Below, piece after piece: positions 62,209-64,000 of a stretch of 64,000 bases of DNA. Location: contig JADHTB010000014.1 in the NCBI GenBank assembly GCA_016776605.1, positions 41,115-105,114 of the forward strand, read 5' to 3'. Position numbers and translations under genes: made by a program. The DNA is from Alphaproteobacteria bacterium. Lineage in GTDB: Bacteria; Pseudomonadota; Alphaproteobacteria; GCA-2731375. The notes below the pieces were generated by a model. The model had not been told where the DNA came from and searched no databases. It saw only the letters and a program-made list of their open reading frames with translations. Position 1 is the stretch's first letter, and each line of letters starts with the position of its first letter.

Positions 62209-63024
62209 ATGGTTCTTTCGGTAAACACAAACATTGGTGCGATGATCGCGCTGCAGCATCTGAACATGACCAACACGGCCATGGAAAAGACCCAATTGGC
62301 CATTACCACTGGTCTGCGCGTCAATGGCCCTAAGGATGATGCCTCCACTTATGCCATCGCACAGAATATGCGCGGTGATATTGTCGGTTTAGGCGCGGTG
62401 AAGACTGCTTTGGCCAACGGTGAAGCGGCCTTGAACACGGCTATCACGGCCGGCAAATCGATTTCCGATCTATTGACGGAAATGAAAGCCAAAGTTGTTC
62501 AGGCCAATCAGGCTGGTCTGGACGCCGCATCTCGAACGGCACTGCATAATGACTTTGTGTCGTTGCGTGACCAGATTTCGACAATCGTGGCCACCGCGGC
62601 ATTCAACGGTATCAACCTGGTGGAACAAAGCGCTGCCGGCACTTCGGTACTGAGCACAGTCGATGGTTCGACGATTGCGGTCTCGGCTCAAAAGCTCGAT
62701 GCCACGACCCTCGCGATCCAAGCCACGGTGCTGAATACTTCCGCTGGTGCGGCGACGGCTTTAACCGCCATCGATACTGCGATCAACAGTGTTTCGGACA
62801 AGCTGGCTGCCCTGGGTTCCGTCGCAAAGCGGATCGAAGTTCAGGCGGATTTTACGACCAAGTTGACGGATATTTTGAGAGCCGGCGTAGGCTCTCTGGT
62901 TGATGCGGATATGGCGGAAGAAAGTGCCATGTTGCAGTCATTGCAGATCAAGCAGCAACTGGGTGTGCAGGCGCTTTCGATCGCGAACGCGGGCCCGCAG
63001 TCTATTCTGTCCCTGTTCGGCTAG
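62209..63024 (+). CDS. Flagellin (copy 2)
   Basis: A 271-residue paralogue of the preceding flagellin, identical in length and nearly so in the terminal helices (SVNTNIGAMIALQHLNMTNTAMEKTQLAITTGLRVNG; AEESAMLQSLQIKQQLGVQALSIANAGPQSILSLFG). Differences are mostly conservative. A strong AGGAGG lies eight bases before the ATG, better than that of copy 1, so it may be the more abundant filament protein (inference). Confidence 0.94.
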   Translation: MVLSVNTNIGAMIALQHLNMTNTAMEKTQLAITTGLRVNGPKDDASTYAIAQNMRGDIVGLGAVKTALANGEAALNTAITAGKSISDLLTEMKAKVVQANQAGLDAASRTALHNDFVSLRDQISTIVATAAFNGINLVEQSAAGTSVLSTVDGSTIAVSAQKLDATTLAIQATVLNTSAGAATALTAIDTAINSVSDKLAALGSVAKRIEVQADFTTKLTDILRAGVGSLVDADMAEESAMLQSLQIKQQLGVQALSIANAGPQSILSLFG

Positions 63025-63159
63025 CCGCCGGCGGTCAACGAAAGATCTCTGCCATGGATACGCTCGGCGGTGCTATGATGTTGCCTCCAGCACCCTTCAG
63101 GGTGGCCCGAAAAAGACGGCCGGTGGACGACCGCCGGTGGAGGGGCATCGGCTACGGAA

Positions 63160-63786
63160 ATGGCAGTGGTTACGGAAATGGCAGGCAAAAGCCTGGAGAT
63201 GTATTACGATTTTTCGAGCACAAACGCCTATTTCGCGGCGTTTCTGGCGCCAGAGCTATGCCGGCGGGTGGGGGCCAGTCTGGTATGGAAGCCATTTTAT
63301 CTGGGCCATGCCTTTCGCCTGCGCGACCATTCGGTCAATCGCGATCATCCGCCGGGCAAATTGGAATATTTATTCCAGGATCATCAACGTTGGTCCCGGC
63401 GCACCGGGCTGCCGTTCAATCGGCCCACAACTTTTCCAATTAAAACCAGCCTTGCTCTGCGCGGTAGCGTCGTGATGCGGGCGCGGGGCCTGGAACAGGC
63501 TTATATTCAGGCGGTGATGTCCGCCTATTGGGTCCGCGACGAGAATATCGCCCTGGCCGAGGTGCTGGCACGGATCGTCGGACAACTCGGCGCCGACGAC
63601 AACGACTTTCTCATGCAGCTAGAGCAACCGGGGGCCCGTGACGAGGTGGCCCGAGTCACGAACGAGGGCATTGCGCGCAATGTCTTTGGCGCGCCGATGT
63701 TTTTTGTTGGCGACGAGATGTTCTGGGGCAAGGATCGCCTGGACTTTATCGAGGACCTGCTGCGGGCCGACGGCTCGTGCCTTTAA
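63160..63786 (+). CDS. DsbA-fold 2-hydroxychromene-2-carboxylate isomerase-like protein
   Basis: A 208-residue thioredoxin-fold (kappa-GST/HCCA isomerase) protein. It opens LEMYYDFSSTNAYFAAFLAPELCRRVGASLVWKPFYLGHAF, the family signature with serine in place of a CXXC, and closes GIARNVFGAPMFFVGDEMFWGKDRLDFIEDLL with the cis-proline loop. Members isomerise ring-cleavage products of naphthalene-type compounds or are glutathione-dependent. Start uncertain: ATG 63160, ATG 63178 and ATG 63199 are in frame; 63178 is close to the family start. Confidence 0.83.
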   Translation: MAVVTEMAGKSLEMYYDFSSTNAYFAAFLAPELCRRVGASLVWKPFYLGHAFRLRDHSVNRDHPPGKLEYLFQDHQRWSRRTGLPFNRPTTFPIKTSLALRGSVVMRARGLEQAYIQAVMSAYWVRDENIALAEVLARIVGQLGADDNDFLMQLEQPGARDEVARVTNEGIARNVFGAPMFFVGDEMFWGKDRLDFIEDLLRADGSCL

Positions 63787-63802
63787 TGAAATCTGGACCG
63801 GC

Positions 63803-63875
63803 GCTCTATTTTTAAGAGTCTGAACGCATTGTCTTCGAACGCGTTTTCGACTCTGAATACTCTAGAGCATTTCCG
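63803..63875. repeat. Partial interspersed repeat, copy 6
   Basis: GCTCTATTTTTAAGAGTCTGAACGCATTGTCTTCGAACGCG corresponds to the right half of copies 2 and 3 (inverted), but the large palindrome is missing; CTCTAGAGCATTTCCGG follows as another fragment. Confidence 0.65.
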
Positions 63876-63896
63876 GGCTATTCTGGTCCATTTGAT

Positions 63897-63991
63897 GGTG
63901 CCCCTAAGCCATTCGGGTAGGCGCGTTGCGCAGCGCGATGTGGTGCATCGGGCAAGCGGCGCAACGCACCAGAATGGCTTAGGGGCGCCAC
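63897..63991. repeat. Long inverted repeat at the right edge
   Basis: The left arm (63897-63931: GGTGCCCCTAAGCCATTC, then GGGT and GCGCGTTGCGC) pairs with the right arm (63958-63991: GCGCAACGCACC, then GAATGGCTTAGGGGCGCCACC). Arms match over about 30 bases with small gaps and enclose a 27-bp loop. It could be a non-autonomous mobile unit or a second palindromic repeat class; the window ends just after it. Confidence 0.6.
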
Positions 63992-64000
63992 CGAAGGCCG

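Overview
The window is a GC-rich, gene-dense stretch of a bacterial chromosome, most probably from a free-living, flagellated alphaproteobacterium (perhaps Rhodospirillales or a neighbour; inference from gene content only). Supporting traits are a twin cold-shock-domain protein, a PAS_5-type protein, TrmFO, Bpt aminoacyl-transferase, Si-specific transhydrogenase SthA, an alphaproteobacterial MotA/MotB pair, short flagellins behind sigma-54 promoters, and intergenic palindromic repeats that open and close with CTAGAGC/GCTCTAG. I see no rRNA, tRNA, CRISPR array, prophage or insertion sequence.

Layout. 1-3957 (minus): Mrp/Mnh cation/proton antiporter operon E-F-G-(MbhD/E-like)-B-C-D, with mrpD running off the left edge. 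4064-5798: PAP2 phosphatase and twin cold-shock protein. 5796-9513: two interspersed repeats, a TPP-riboswitch-controlled thiZXY pyrimidine uptake operon, and a divergent TenA. 9607-11684: B12-binding subunit and large subunit of a methylmalonyl-CoA-type mutase; the large subunit is broken by an in-frame TAA. 11754-13169: sthA. 13404-22936: molybdenum hydroxylase locus: coxG, coxS-L-M, a strong terminator, coxD (MoxR AAA+), coxE (VWA), a split XdhC pair and a MoeA-like/MocA fusion. 23112-28487: ACT-like small protein, LLM oxidoreductase, tandem YbfB-type MFS transporters and an NDUFAF6-like protein. 28530-31169: hybrid histidine kinase. 31447-44899: housekeeping and catabolic genes (trmFO, TauD-like dioxygenase, acyl-CoA ligase, parC, recO, cupin, PAS_5, crotonase, bpt, SLC13 carrier, ilvA, flavin reductase). 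45373-47194: motA-motB. 47320-51663: RDD protein, TSUP permease, creatininase-like and BNR-repeat proteins, 3-hydroxyisobutyrate-dehydrogenase-like enzyme. 51733-55825: large secreted FecR protein and hemB. 55969-60676: fused mutase IcmF and a class III CoA-transferase. 60943-63024: two near-identical flagellins, each with a sigma-54 promoter and a shared upstream box. 63160-63786: DsbA-like isomerase. The right edge holds a partial repeat and a long inverted repeat.

Themes. The cox block carries enzyme subunits, a membrane anchor and its own cofactor-loading proteins in one place, but the CoxL active-site loop is of the form II type with an unusual AARGAGR, so carbon monoxide need not be the substrate. 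Two B12-dependent acyl-CoA mutases, a CoA-ligase, a crotonase and a CoA-transferase point to branched or short acyl-CoA catabolism. The most distinctive non-coding signal is the palindromic repeat family: in eight genes its outer TAG is the stop codon itself.
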